Assembly: GCF_017599305.1 (NCBI RefSeq)
Contig: NZ_JAGFWR010000027.1
Location: forward strand, 1 to 64,000
Reading direction: 5' to 3'
Length of the DNA stretch: 64,000 nucleotides
Origin: Micromonospora antibiotica
Lineage (GTDB): Bacteria; Actinomycetota; Actinomycetes; Mycobacteriales; Micromonosporaceae
Within the stretch, counting starts at the first letter, position 1. Each line of letters starts with the position of its first letter. The notes under the pieces are model-generated. The model saw only the letters and a program-made list of their open reading frames with translations, was not told where the DNA came from and did not search any database. The position numbers and the translations under genes are program-made. Positions 1 to 6,661 of the stretch are shown piece after piece.

Positions 1-217
1 CCGGGCTCTGTCGACGGTGGATGTGGCCACGGGTGAGCCGGCGACGGCGATCAACCAGCGTAGCGATGTGTGTGCGGTGCCGGCGGCTGCGGTGGTGGCG
101 GAGGCGATGGTGGCGTTGGTCCTTGCTGAGGCCGCCGTGGAGAAGTTCGGTGGTGACTCGGTGGTCGAGATCCGCCGCAACCTGACCGGCTACCTCGACA
201 GCCTGATCATCCGGTGA
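1..217 (+). CDS. aroC: Chorismate synthase, C-terminal 71 residues (5' end outside window)
   Basis: This is the end of chorismate synthase, which makes chorismate from 5-enolpyruvylshikimate-3-phosphate using reduced FMN. The reading frame is open from base 2 to the TGA at 215-217. The motif NQRSDVCAVPAA followed by EAMVALVLA and EKFGGDSV is the conserved C-terminal FMN-binding end of AroC. The remaining aro genes follow on the same strand. The stop codon overlaps the GTG of a 60-bp coupling element (GTGA at 214-217) that links it to aroK. Confidence 0.95.
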   Translation, partial: RALSTVDVATGEPATAINQRSDVCAVPAAAVVAEAMVALVLAEAAVEKFGGDSVVEIRRNLTGYLDSLIIR

Positions 218-336
218 ACGCGAGGAGTGCGGCGCAGCGGAGCCCCGCAGCCGCGAACGGAAGGTCGGCACGGGTGAGCGCGAGGAGTGCGGCGCAGCGC
301 AGCCCCGCAGTCGCGAACGAGAGGCCAACCCAGTGA
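214..336 (+). repeat. Two tandem 60-bp MIRU-like coupling elements between aroC and aroK
   Basis: Units 214-273 and 274-333 are 60 bp each and nearly identical at the core (GCGAGGAGTGCGGCGCAGCG, then AGCCCCGCAG). One continuous frame runs GTG 214 to TGA 334-336 (40 codons), with the repeated peptide core ARSAAQRSPA. Its start overlaps the aroC stop (GTGA) and its stop overlaps the aroK start (GTGA). Each unit carries a Shine-Dalgarno (GGAAGG 259-264; GAGAGG 319-324) 8-9 nt before the next GTG. The same kind of unit occurs at pyrR-pyrB, pyrC-carA and argC-argJ. Whether the peptide is made is unknown. Confidence 0.8.
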
Positions 337-839
337 CGAAGCCTGTCTGCGTGCTGGTCGGGGCGCCCGGCTCCGGCAAGAGCACCGTCGGCGCGGAGCT
401 GGCCACCCTGCTCGGGGTGGCGTTCCGGGACACCGACACCGACATCGAGCAGATGGCCGGCAAGCCGATCCCGGAGATCTTCATCGACGAGGGCGAGGCG
501 CACTTCCGGGCCCTGGAACGGGCTGCGGTGCTGGCGGCGCTGACGTCGCACGCCGGGGTGCTCGCCCTCGGCGGTGGGGCGATCCTCGCCGAGGAGAACC
601 GGGCCGCGTTGGTCGGGCACACCGTGGTGCACCTGTCGGTGGAGTTGCCCGACGCGGTGAAGCGGGTCGGGCTCGGTGCCGGCCGGCCGTTGCTGTCGGT
701 GAATCCGCGCGCCACCCTCAAGCACCTGATGGACCAGCGTCGGCCGCTCTACGCGGAGGTCGCGACGGCGACGGTGGTGACCGACGGCCGCGCGCCGGAG
801 GACCTCGCTGCCGAGATCGTCGCCCTGCTCAAGCCCTGA
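333..839 (+). CDS. aroK: Shikimate kinase
   Basis: AroK phosphorylates shikimate to shikimate-3-phosphate with ATP in the cytoplasm. The 168-residue product has the Walker A loop GAPGSGKST at residues 10-18, the shikimate-binding DTDTDIE at 33-39, an arginine at 59 in EAHFR, and the Walker B-like GGGA at 80-83. The GTG start overlaps the stop of the preceding mini-frame (GTGA), with GAGAGG 8 nt upstream. Its 3' end overlaps the convergent CtaG-like gene by 11 bp. It sits between aroC and aroB in a shikimate cluster. Confidence 0.95.
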   Translation: MTKPVCVLVGAPGSGKSTVGAELATLLGVAFRDTDTDIEQMAGKPIPEIFIDEGEAHFRALERAAVLAALTSHAGVLALGGGAILAEENRAALVGHTVVHLSVELPDAVKRVGLGAGRPLLSVNPRATLKHLMDQRRPLYAEVATATVVTDGRAPEDLAAEIVALLKP

Positions 840-1614
840 CCGGGCCCACCCGGCGTCGCCGGACCGGCGTCGACCCGTTCCGTCGGGGTTCGGGCCGCCA
901 GGTCACCAGCAGGGCCAGCGCGAGCAGGATCTCGGCCAGGTCGCCGACGTAGTACATCAGGGTCGCCGCCGTCCGCAGTTGGTCGGCGGGGGCGGCGGCG
1001 TCGACCAGGCCGGCGTACATCAGCTGGGCCAGGGTGGCGTGGGCGGCGACGGACAGGCCGAGCACCACCAGACGCACCGGCACGCCGGGGCGGTGCGGCC
1101 CGGGGTCGGGACCGGCGATCGCCCAGGTGAAGGCGTACCCGCTGAGCAGGAAGTGCAGCAGGAGCAGCGGGTGCAGGCCGGGGTGGGCCAGGGTGGCCCG
1201 GTACAGCGGCGTCAGGTGCAACAGGTATAGGCCCCCGGCGGTGAGCAGCAGGCCGGTGACCGGGTGGGTGGCCACCGCCACGGCGGGATGCCGCAGCAGC
1301 CGCAGCGCGGCCCGGCCGGCCCGGGGGCGTACCGTCCGCAGGGCCAGCGTGCCGGGTGCGCCCAGCACCAGCCCGAGCGGCGCGAGCATGCCGACCAGCA
1401 GGTGCTGCCACATGTGCCCGACCAGGTCGTGGGCGGGCAGCAGCAGGGCCAGCGCGAGCAGCGCCGCGCCCGCGCCGAAACTGGCGGTCCGCCAGTGGCT
1501 CCAACCGGCCCGCCCCGGGTCACGCTGGCGCAGGGCGGCGGCCAGATAACCCCAGAACACCACCGCCGGTACGAGCAGCAGCGGTCCGACCCCGCCGTCG
1601 TGCGCCCCGGTCAT
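829..1614 (-). CDS. CtaG/Caa3-type polytopic membrane protein
   Basis: This 261-residue protein belongs to the caa3-CtaG family (Pfam Caa3_CtaG), whose Bacillus member is needed for cytochrome caa3 oxidase assembly. The family signature is seen around residues 65-95 as HMWQHLLVGMLAPLGLVLGAP, preceded and followed by several hydrophobic helices (roughly six to seven in total). The C-terminus is basic. Its ATG overlaps the stop of the upstream DUF2243 gene (ATGA at 1611-1614), so the two are translationally coupled. The pair interrupts the aro cluster on the opposite strand. A role in copper delivery or oxidase assembly is inferred from the family only. Confidence 0.8.
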   Translation of the reverse strand: MTGAHDGGVGPLLLVPAVVFWGYLAAALRQRDPGRAGWSHWRTASFGAGAALLALALLLPAHDLVGHMWQHLLVGMLAPLGLVLGAPGTLALRTVRPRAGRAALRLLRHPAVAVATHPVTGLLLTAGGLYLLHLTPLYRATLAHPGLHPLLLLHFLLSGYAFTWAIAGPDPGPHRPGVPVRLVVLGLSVAAHATLAQLMYAGLVDAAAPADQLRTAATLMYYVGDLAEILLALALLVTWRPEPRRNGSTPVRRRRVGPVRA

Positions 1615-2132
1615 CGCGGCCCGGCGCAGGTGTCCACGGCCGTGGCGCGACGCTGGACCGCCCAGCCGAGGGCCACCAGTGCCGCCCCGAGCAGCAGGAA
1701 GCCGACGTCCCAGGCGGTCTGGTGCGGACCACCGTGTACGTGGTGGATGCCGAGCAGGTGGTGGTCGATCACCCCTTCGACCAGGTTGAACAGTCCCCAC
1801 CCGACCAGTGCCCAGCCCCAGAGCATCCCGGAGCGCCACAGTCGGCCCCGGGACCGGGTGACCCGGGAGTGGAGCAGGGCCAGCCCGGTGAGCACCGCCA
1901 CCCAGGTCACCACGTGGAACAGTCCGTCCCACAGGGTGTTCATCTGCAACCCGGGCACGGTGTCCACCGGATACGCCCTGATCCCGACGTTGTCGCTGCC
2001 GGTGCTGCTGAGCATGTGGTGCCACTGGAGCACCTGGTGCAGGACGATGCCGTCGACGAACCCGCCGAGGCCGACGCCGAGGATGACGGCCGGCAGCCGG
2101 ATGTCCGCGCCGTCGATGGTGGTGCTGGCCAT
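1611..2132 (-). CDS. DUF2243 family membrane protein
   Basis: This 173-residue membrane protein matches the DUF2243 family: GVGLGGFVDGIVLHQVLQWH near residues 17-36 is the family hallmark, and GVIDHHLLGIHHVH near 120 is a second His-rich conserved block. About four transmembrane helices are visible. The ATG at 2132 has a good GGAGGA Shine-Dalgarno; an upstream in-frame extension runs into tandem repeats and was not used. DUF2243 and CtaG-like genes are often adjacent, which suggests a shared metal or respiratory role. The biochemical function is unknown. Confidence 0.75.
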   Translation of the reverse strand: MASTTIDGADIRLPAVILGVGLGGFVDGIVLHQVLQWHHMLSSTGSDNVGIRAYPVDTVPGLQMNTLWDGLFHVVTWVAVLTGLALLHSRVTRSRGRLWRSGMLWGWALVGWGLFNLVEGVIDHHLLGIHHVHGGPHQTAWDVGFLLLGAALVALGWAVQRRATAVDTCAGPR

Positions 2133-2210
2133 GGCTTCCTCCGCGTTCGGGTCGATCCCGTCCCCGGTGCCCGGGTCCCGTCGGGCTAAACGCCGACCCT
2201 GCCGTGCGGT

Positions 2211-2350
2211 CACGCGGTGGGTCCGGCATCCGGCAGGTCCGGCACGCGACGAGGGTCGGGCATCCGGTGGGTCCGGCACGCGGTGGACCCGGCATCCGGC
2301 GGTTCCGGCACGCGGTGGGTCCGGCATCCGGTGGGTCCGGCACGCGACGA
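2211..2350 (+). repeat. Tandem GGTGGGTCCGGCA(C/T) repeats in the aroB upstream region
   Basis: The 342-bp gap 2133-2474 is mostly filled by degenerate 14-16 bp units alternating GGTGGGTCCGGCATCC and GGTGGGTCCGGCACGC, with two copies of a CGACGAGGGTCGGG variant. The units are imperfect and change length, so the array has no long reading frame that looks coding. The rest of the gap, from 2351, holds the aroB promoter. Confidence 0.75.
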
Positions 2351-2461
2351 GGGTCGGGTCGGGCGGTCGGTGGTCCGATCTCCGGGCCGTGGTCGGTCAG
2401 CCATCCCGTCTCCCGGACCGCCACCAGGTGGACACCCGCCGTGTCGAAGCCGACGCTGGAC

Positions 2462-2475
2462 TAGGCTCCCGGCGA
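2462..2475 (+). promoter_or_regulatory. Leaderless promoter of aroB (-10 TAGGCT)
   Basis: TAGGCT at 2462-2467 matches the actinobacterial -10 and ends 7 nt before the A of the aroB ATG (2475). No Shine-Dalgarno lies between them. A leaderless transcript starting at or next to the ATG is the simplest reading. No convincing -35 was found. Confidence 0.55.
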
Positions 2476-3551
2476 TGGACGAGGTGACCCGGATTCCGGT
2501 CGGCGGCGAACAGCCGTACGACGTACTGGTCGGGCGGGGCCTGCTGGCCGAGCTGCCCGCGTTGCTGCCCGACGCGACCCGGGCGGCGGTGCTGTACGCG
2601 CCGCCCCTGCGGGCGTTGGCCGAGGAGATCGGCGAGCGGTTGGCCGGGGCGGGGGTCACCCCGCTGGCGATCGAGGTGCCCGACGCCGAGGCGGGCAAGC
2701 GGGTCGAGGTGGCCGCCGACTGCTGGGAGCAGCTCGGTGCGGCCGGCTTCACCCGTACCGATGCGGTGGTCGGGGTGGGCGGCGGTGCGGTGACCGACCT
2801 GGCCGGCTTCGTCGCGGCCTGCTGGCTGCGCGGGGTGCGGTGGGTGCCGGTGGCGACGTCGCTGCTCGGCATGGTCGACGCCGCCGTCGGCGGTAAGACC
2901 GGGGTGAACACGGGGGCCGGCAAGAACCTGGTGGGTGCCTTCCACCCGCCGGTCGGGGTGCTGGCCGACCTGGGCACGCTGGACAGCCTCCCGCCGGCCG
3001 ACCTGGCCGCCGGGCTGGCCGAGGTGGTCAAGTGCGGCTTCATCGCCGACCCGGCGATCCTGGACCTGGTCGAGGGGGACCCGGCCGCCGCCGTCGACCC
3101 GACCGGCCCGGTGGCCCGGGAGCTGATCGAGCGGGCGATCCGGGTGAAGGCCGACGTGGTCTCCGGTGACCTGCGCGAGTCGGGTGTCCGGGAGGTGCTC
3201 AACTACGGGCACACCCTGGCCCACGCGATTGAGAAGGTCGAGGGGTACCGCTGGCGGCACGGGCACGCGGTCTCCGTCGGCACCGTCTATGCCGGCACCC
3301 TGGCCCGGTTGGCCGGTCGGCTCGACGCGGCGACCGCCGAGCGGCACCGCAGCGTGCTGACCGCGCTGGATCTGCCGACCAGCTACCCGGCGGACGCCTG
3401 GCCGGACCTGCTGGCGGCGATGCGGGTGGACAAGAAGGCCCGGGGCAGTCGACTGCGGTTCGTGGTGCTCGACGGGCTGGCCCGGCCGGCGATCCTGGAC
3501 GGCCCGGACGACGAGCTGCTGCACGCCGCCTACCGGGAGGTCAGCCGGTGA
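2475..3551 (+). CDS. aroB: 3-dehydroquinate synthase
   Basis: AroB converts DAHP to 3-dehydroquinate, the second shikimate step, using NAD+ and a divalent metal. The 358-residue protein has the NAD-binding GGGAVTDLAGF, the GKTGVN lysine region, and the metal ligands in AEVVKCGFIAD (Glu), LNYGHTLAHAIE (His) and RHGHAVSVG (His), all in the usual order. The ATG at 2475 was chosen because it starts the conserved N-terminus and lies just after a -10 box; the frame is open upstream only through tandem repeats. The stop overlaps the aroQ start (GTGA). Confidence 0.95.
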   Translation: MDEVTRIPVGGEQPYDVLVGRGLLAELPALLPDATRAAVLYAPPLRALAEEIGERLAGAGVTPLAIEVPDAEAGKRVEVAADCWEQLGAAGFTRTDAVVGVGGGAVTDLAGFVAACWLRGVRWVPVATSLLGMVDAAVGGKTGVNTGAGKNLVGAFHPPVGVLADLGTLDSLPPADLAAGLAEVVKCGFIADPAILDLVEGDPAAAVDPTGPVARELIERAIRVKADVVSGDLRESGVREVLNYGHTLAHAIEKVEGYRWRHGHAVSVGTVYAGTLARLAGRLDAATAERHRSVLTALDLPTSYPADAWPDLLAAMRVDKKARGSRLRFVVLDGLARPAILDGPDDELLHAAYREVSR

Positions 3552-4003
3552 CCACCGCCACCCCCCGGGTGTACGTGCTCAACGGGCCCAACCTGGGCCG
3601 GCTGGGCACCCGTCAGGTCGACGTGTACGGCGTGACCAGCTATGCCGACCTGGTGACGCTCTGCGTCGAGACGGGCCGGGAACTGGGGCTGGACGTGGTG
3701 GTCCGGCAGACCGACGCCGAGCACGAGCTGCTGGGCTGGCTGCACGGGGCGGCGGACGAGGGCGCGGCGGTGGTGCTCAACCCGGCGGCCTGGTCGCACT
3801 ACTCGATCGCGGTGCGGGACGCCTGCGCGTTGCTGCGCGCGCCCCTGGTCGAGGTGCACATCTCCAACATCCACGCCCGGGAGGAGTTCCGGCACCACTC
3901 GGTGGTGTCGGCGGTGGCCACCGGCGTCATCTGTGGGCTCGGCGTGGACGGTTACCGGCTCGCGCTGCGGCACCTCGCCACCCGGCTCGGCGGGGCCGAC
4001 TGA
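3548..4003 (+). CDS. aroQ: Type II 3-dehydroquinate dehydratase
   Basis: AroQ dehydrates 3-dehydroquinate to 3-dehydroshikimate. The 151-residue length and motifs are those of the small dodecameric type II enzyme: NGPNLGRLGTR near residues 12-22 with the catalytic Arg22, Tyr27 in VYG, the NPAAWSHYS block near 78-86, and HISNIHAREEFRHHS with the catalytic His near 105. It begins at GTG 3548, overlapping the aroB stop. The Xaa-Pro peptidase gene often found between aroQ and efp in other actinobacteria is not present. Confidence 0.95.
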   Translation: MTTATPRVYVLNGPNLGRLGTRQVDVYGVTSYADLVTLCVETGRELGLDVVVRQTDAEHELLGWLHGAADEGAAVVLNPAAWSHYSIAVRDACALLRAPLVEVHISNIHAREEFRHHSVVSAVATGVICGLGVDGYRLALRHLATRLGGAD

Positions 4004-4098
4004 CCCCCACTTCCGTCACTGTGCGTGACGGTCGGGGTGGTCGGTGGCGGCGGACCGGTCCCCGGCCGCCGGAACCGCCGCCGATTAGACGCAGCTAG

Positions 4099-4104
4099 TA
4101 GACT
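4099..4104 (+). promoter_or_regulatory. -10 box of efp-nusB
   Basis: TAGACT at 4099-4104 fits the actinobacterial -10 consensus and lies 38 nt before the efp ATG, which has a GCAGGAAA Shine-Dalgarno. No clear -35 is visible. Confidence 0.5.
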
Positions 4105-4142
4105 TGCCAGGTCTGTCCGCCAATTGATGATCAAGGCAGGAA

Positions 4143-4700
4143 ATGGCATCCACCAACGACCTCAAGAACGGCCTGGTACTCAACCTCGACGGGGAGCTCT
4201 GGGCCGTCGTCGAGTTCCAGCACGTCAAGCCCGGTAAGGGTGGGGCGTTCGTCCGCACGACGCTGAAGAACGTGCTGTCCGGCAAGGTCGTCGACAAGAC
4301 CTTCAACGCGGGCACCAAGGTCGAGACCGCCACCGTCGACAAGCGCACCATGCAATACCTCTACGCCGACGGTGAGGACTACGTCTTCATGGATCTGGAG
4401 ACGTTCGACCAGATCACCGTCCCCGGCGGCACCGTCGGCGAGGCCGCCAACTACCTCCTCCCGGAGGCCGAGGCGACCGTCGCCACCCACGAGGGTGTGC
4501 CGCTCTACATCGAGCTGCCGACCAGCGTGGTGCTCCAGGTCACCTACACCGAGCCGGGTCTGCAGGGCGACCGGTCGACCGGCGGCAACAAGCCGGCCAC
4601 CGTGGAGACCGGCGCGACCGTGCAGGTGCCGCTCTTCATCACCACCGACGAGAAGATCAAGGTCGACACCCGCGACGGCCGTTACCTCGGCCGGGCCTGA
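4143..4700 (+). CDS. efp: Translation elongation factor P
   Basis: EF-P binds ribosomes stalled on polyproline and stimulates peptide-bond formation. The 185-residue protein has the three-domain length of the family. The tip of the N-terminal loop reads HVKPGKGGAF with Lys32 at the position that is modified in some bacteria; no EpmA/EpmB or YmfI-type modification gene is nearby. The C-terminus RDGRYLGRA is the conserved OB-domain end. The stop overlaps the nusB start (TGATG), which implies coupled translation. Confidence 0.97.
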   Translation: MASTNDLKNGLVLNLDGELWAVVEFQHVKPGKGGAFVRTTLKNVLSGKVVDKTFNAGTKVETATVDKRTMQYLYADGEDYVFMDLETFDQITVPGGTVGEAANYLLPEAEATVATHEGVPLYIELPTSVVLQVTYTEPGLQGDRSTGGNKPATVETGATVQVPLFITTDEKIKVDTRDGRYLGRA

Positions 4701-5134
4701 TGGCCGAGGGCGCCAAGCAGCAGATGCCGGCGCGTCGCAAGGCGCGTAAGCGGGCGCTGGACGTGCTCTTCGAGGCGGACCTGCGGGACCGGCCTCCGGT
4801 CGAGGTGCTCGCCGGCTACGTCGAGCGGATCGAGAAACCGCGTCCCGAGCACCTGGACTACGCGGTCGGTCTGGTCGAGGGGGTCGCCGCGCACCTCGAC
4901 CGGATCGACGAGGTGATCGCCAGCTACGCCGAGGGCTGGACCCTGGACCGGATGCCGGCGGTCGACCGCAACCTGGCCCGGATCGCCGTCTACGAGCTGC
5001 TCTACGTCGACGAGATCGACGACGCGGTGGCGATCAGCGAGGCGGTGGAGCTGGCCCGGCAGATGTCGACCGACGATTCGCCGCGCTTCCTCAACGGCAT
5101 CCTCGGCCGGATCGCCGAGTACGCCACCCGCTGA
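4700..5134 (+). CDS. nusB: Transcription antitermination factor NusB
   Basis: NusB pairs with NusE (S10) at boxA RNA to support antitermination of rRNA operons. The 144-residue, mostly helical protein has the family pattern: RRKARKRALDVLFEADLRD at the start, then DRMPAVDRNLARIAVYELLY and AVELARQMSTDDSPRFLNGI. It overlaps efp by one base and ends before a strong bidirectional terminator shared with bldD. Confidence 0.95.
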   Translation: MAEGAKQQMPARRKARKRALDVLFEADLRDRPPVEVLAGYVERIEKPRPEHLDYAVGLVEGVAAHLDRIDEVIASYAEGWTLDRMPAVDRNLARIAVYELLYVDEIDDAVAISEAVELARQMSTDDSPRFLNGILGRIAEYATR

Positions 5135-5200
5135 CCGGTCGCGCGCGTGCCGCCCCACCAGGGCCGGTCCGCGCCGCCGGGGGCGGGAGACGGTGTGACA

Positions 5201-5232
5201 GAAGGGCCCGTGCCGGACGGCACGGGCCCTTC
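5201..5232. terminator. Bidirectional terminator hairpin between nusB and bldD
   Basis: A perfect 14-bp stem (5201-5214 with 5219-5232, GAAGGGCCCGTGCC and its complement) closes a GGAC tetraloop. It sits between the convergent genes nusB and bldD. There is no clear U tract, as is usual in high-GC actinobacteria. Confidence 0.8.
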
Positions 5233-5250
5233 GACGTCAGCGACCGCGGA

Positions 5251-5739
5251 TCAGGAGGCGAAGAACGCCCGCGGGTCGGCGACCAGCACACCGTGCTCGG
5301 TGAGCCGCTCGATCAGCCCGGACGGCGAGGCGTCGTAGACGATCGCCAGGGCGCGCAGGTCGTCGGCGCGGATGGAGAGCACCCGGCCGTTGTAGTCGCC
5401 CCGTTGCTGCTGGATCGCCCGGGCGTACCGGGCGACGTAGGCGAGGTCCTCGGAGGCCTCGTCGTAGAGCCGCTCCAGGTCCAGGACGATCTTGCTGGTG
5501 GGCTCGTGCCGTACGCCGCTGCCGTCGGGCAGCAGCTCCGAGACGGGTACGCGGTAGAAGTCGGCCAGCTCCGCCAGCCGGGACACGGTGACGGCCCGGT
5601 CGCCGCGCTCGTACGAGCCGACCACCACCGCCTTCCAGCGTCCGTTTGACTTCTCCTCCACCCCCTGCAGGGACAGGCCCTGCTGCTGGCGGATGGAGCG
5701 CAGGCGGGCGCCCAGCGACTTGGCGTATTCAGAGGGCAT
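5251..5739 (-). CDS. bldD: BldD developmental regulator, c-di-GMP responsive
   Basis: BldD is the master repressor of sporulation genes in filamentous actinobacteria and dimerises around a c-di-GMP tetramer. The 162-residue protein has an N-terminal XRE-type helix-turn-helix (residues 8-70; GLSLQGVEEK and VVVGSYERGDRAVTVSRLAE). The C-terminal domain contains the full c-di-GMP signature RGD-X8-RXXD: Arg113-Gly114-Asp115, then Arg124 and Asp127. It lies convergent to nusB, the Streptomyces arrangement. A good sigma-A-type promoter with a possible autoregulatory site lies upstream. A REC-GGDEF protein encoded at 29725-30684 could supply its ligand. Confidence 0.97.
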   Translation of the reverse strand: MPSEYAKSLGARLRSIRQQQGLSLQGVEEKSNGRWKAVVVGSYERGDRAVTVSRLAELADFYRVPVSELLPDGSGVRHEPTSKIVLDLERLYDEASEDLAYVARYARAIQQQRGDYNGRVLSIRADDLRALAIVYDASPSGLIERLTEHGVLVADPRAFFAS

Positions 5740-5779
5740 TCGGACACTCCCAGTGCTGTGCTTTGGGGTTCTCCCAGCG

Positions 5780-5824
5780 ATCGCTACGGAGCGTGACGGT
5801 ACGGGGATTGCGACACGTGGTCAA
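5780..5824 (-). promoter_or_regulatory. bldD promoter with possible BldD self-binding site
   Basis: On the reverse strand TTGACC (5819-5824) is followed by a 17-nt spacer and TACCGT (5796-5801), a good housekeeping-type promoter about 57 nt before the bldD ATG. Immediately downstream TCACGCTCCGTAGCGA (about 5782-5797) resembles the loose BldD pseudo-palindrome (TnAC...GTnA) and would overlap the start site. Streptomyces BldD represses its own gene from such a position. The promoter is well supported; the operator is an inference. Confidence 0.6.
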
Positions 5825-5904
5825 GTGCTCGTGACATTCCCATCGGAGATAGCGGGGGAGTTGTCCGGATTTCACCGTCCTGATCCAGGGATCAGTGGGT
5901 CGCG

Positions 5905-5933
5905 GTGAACCGCGAGGTGACCGCTGGTAACGT
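5905..5933 (+). promoter_or_regulatory. Probable promoter of the pyr operon
   Basis: TAACGT at 5928-5933 is preceded 17 nt upstream by GTGAAC (5905-5910), a weak -35. The predicted start near 5940 would give a leader of about 87 nt that contains the PyrR loop. Confidence 0.45.
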
Positions 5934-5994
5934 GGCCGCCAGCCCCGGTCGGGCCACCCTGACCCGACCGGACACCCCCGACATCCTTTAACGA

Positions 5995-6020
5995 CCCGTC
6001 CCGTGAGGCGGGGAAGGAGG
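5995..6020 (+). promoter_or_regulatory. PyrR RNA-binding loop abutting the pyrR Shine-Dalgarno
   Basis: Bases 5998-6009 read GUCCCGUGAGGC in RNA, an exact match to the PyrR binding consensus RUCCNGNGAGGY. They fold as a 6-bp stem (5995-6000 with 6007-6012, one G-U pair) closing the hexaloop CCGUGA, which fits the CNGNGA loop rule. The stem runs directly into the Shine-Dalgarno GGAAGGAGG (6012-6020), so bound PyrR would block ribosome access. This is the translational repression design shown for Mycobacterium smegmatis pyrR, not the Bacillus attenuation design. UMP/UTP should promote binding. Confidence 0.85.
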
Positions 6021-6026
6021 TCCGCC

Positions 6027-6608
6027 GTGGCCTGCCCACCGGCTGCCCACCCGTCGCCCGAGCGACAACCCTCGGTGAAGGTGATCCTCGCCAGCGCCGA
6101 CGTCCAGCGCGTCGTCGACCGGATCGCCCACCAGATCCTGGAGAAGACCCAGGGCGCCGCCGACACCGTCCTGCTGGGAATCCCCACCCGGGGTGCCCCG
6201 CTCGCCCGACGGCTCGCCGCCCGGATCAGCACCTTCGAGGACGTCGACGTCCCGGTCGGGGTGCTCGACATCACCCTCTACCGCGACGACCTGCGTCGGC
6301 ACGCCACCCGTGCGGTCGGCCCGACCCAACTGCCCCCGGGCGGCATCGACGGCAAGCGGGTCGTCCTCGTCGACGACGTGCTCTTCTCCGGCCGTACCGT
6401 CCGGGCCGCCCTCGACGCCCTCAACGACGTCGGCCGGCCCGCCTCGGTGCAGCTCGCCGTGCTGGTCGACCGGGGCCACCGGGAACTGCCGATCCGCGCC
6501 GACTACGTCGGCAAGAACATCCCGACCGCGCTCGCCGAGAGCGTCAAGGTCACCCTCGTCGAGACCGACGGCGCCGACGAGGTCCGACTCTGCGGGGGGA
6601 CCCGGTGA
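6027..6608 (+). CDS. pyrR: PyrR bifunctional regulator / uracil phosphoribosyltransferase
   Basis: PyrR binds pyr mRNA in response to UMP and also has weak uracil phosphoribosyltransferase activity. The 193-residue protein has the PRPP-binding loop VVLVDDVLFSGRTVRAA near residues 110-126 and the IPTRGAPLA motif near 52-60. GTG 6027 was chosen because AAGGAGG (6014-6020) lies 6 nt upstream; the earlier in-frame GTG at 6003 falls inside the PyrR-binding stem. It is the first gene of the pyrimidine operon. Its stop overlaps the GTG of a coupling element leading to pyrB. Confidence 0.95.
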   Translation: MACPPAAHPSPERQPSVKVILASADVQRVVDRIAHQILEKTQGAADTVLLGIPTRGAPLARRLAARISTFEDVDVPVGVLDITLYRDDLRRHATRAVGPTQLPPGGIDGKRVVLVDDVLFSGRTVRAALDALNDVGRPASVQLAVLVDRGHRELPIRADYVGKNIPTALAESVKVTLVETDGADEVRLCGGTR

Positions 6609-6661
6609 GCGCGCCGCGACGGCATCCGGCAGACGCGAACGAGAGGCGGCCCCGCCCGTGA
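6605..6661 (+). repeat. Diverged MIRU-like coupling element between pyrR and pyrB
   Basis: A frame runs GTG 6605 to TGA 6659-6661 (18 codons). It overlaps the pyrR stop (GTGA) at one end and the pyrB GTG (GTGA) at the other. The 3' part ACGCGAACGAGAGG matches the aroC-aroK and argC-argJ units, including the Shine-Dalgarno; the middle has diverged. Confidence 0.65.

Noticed and set aside
2217..2474. An 86-residue N-terminal extension of AroB
   Set aside because: It translates the tandem repeat array; the conserved AroB N-terminus starts at ATG 2475 just after a -10 box.
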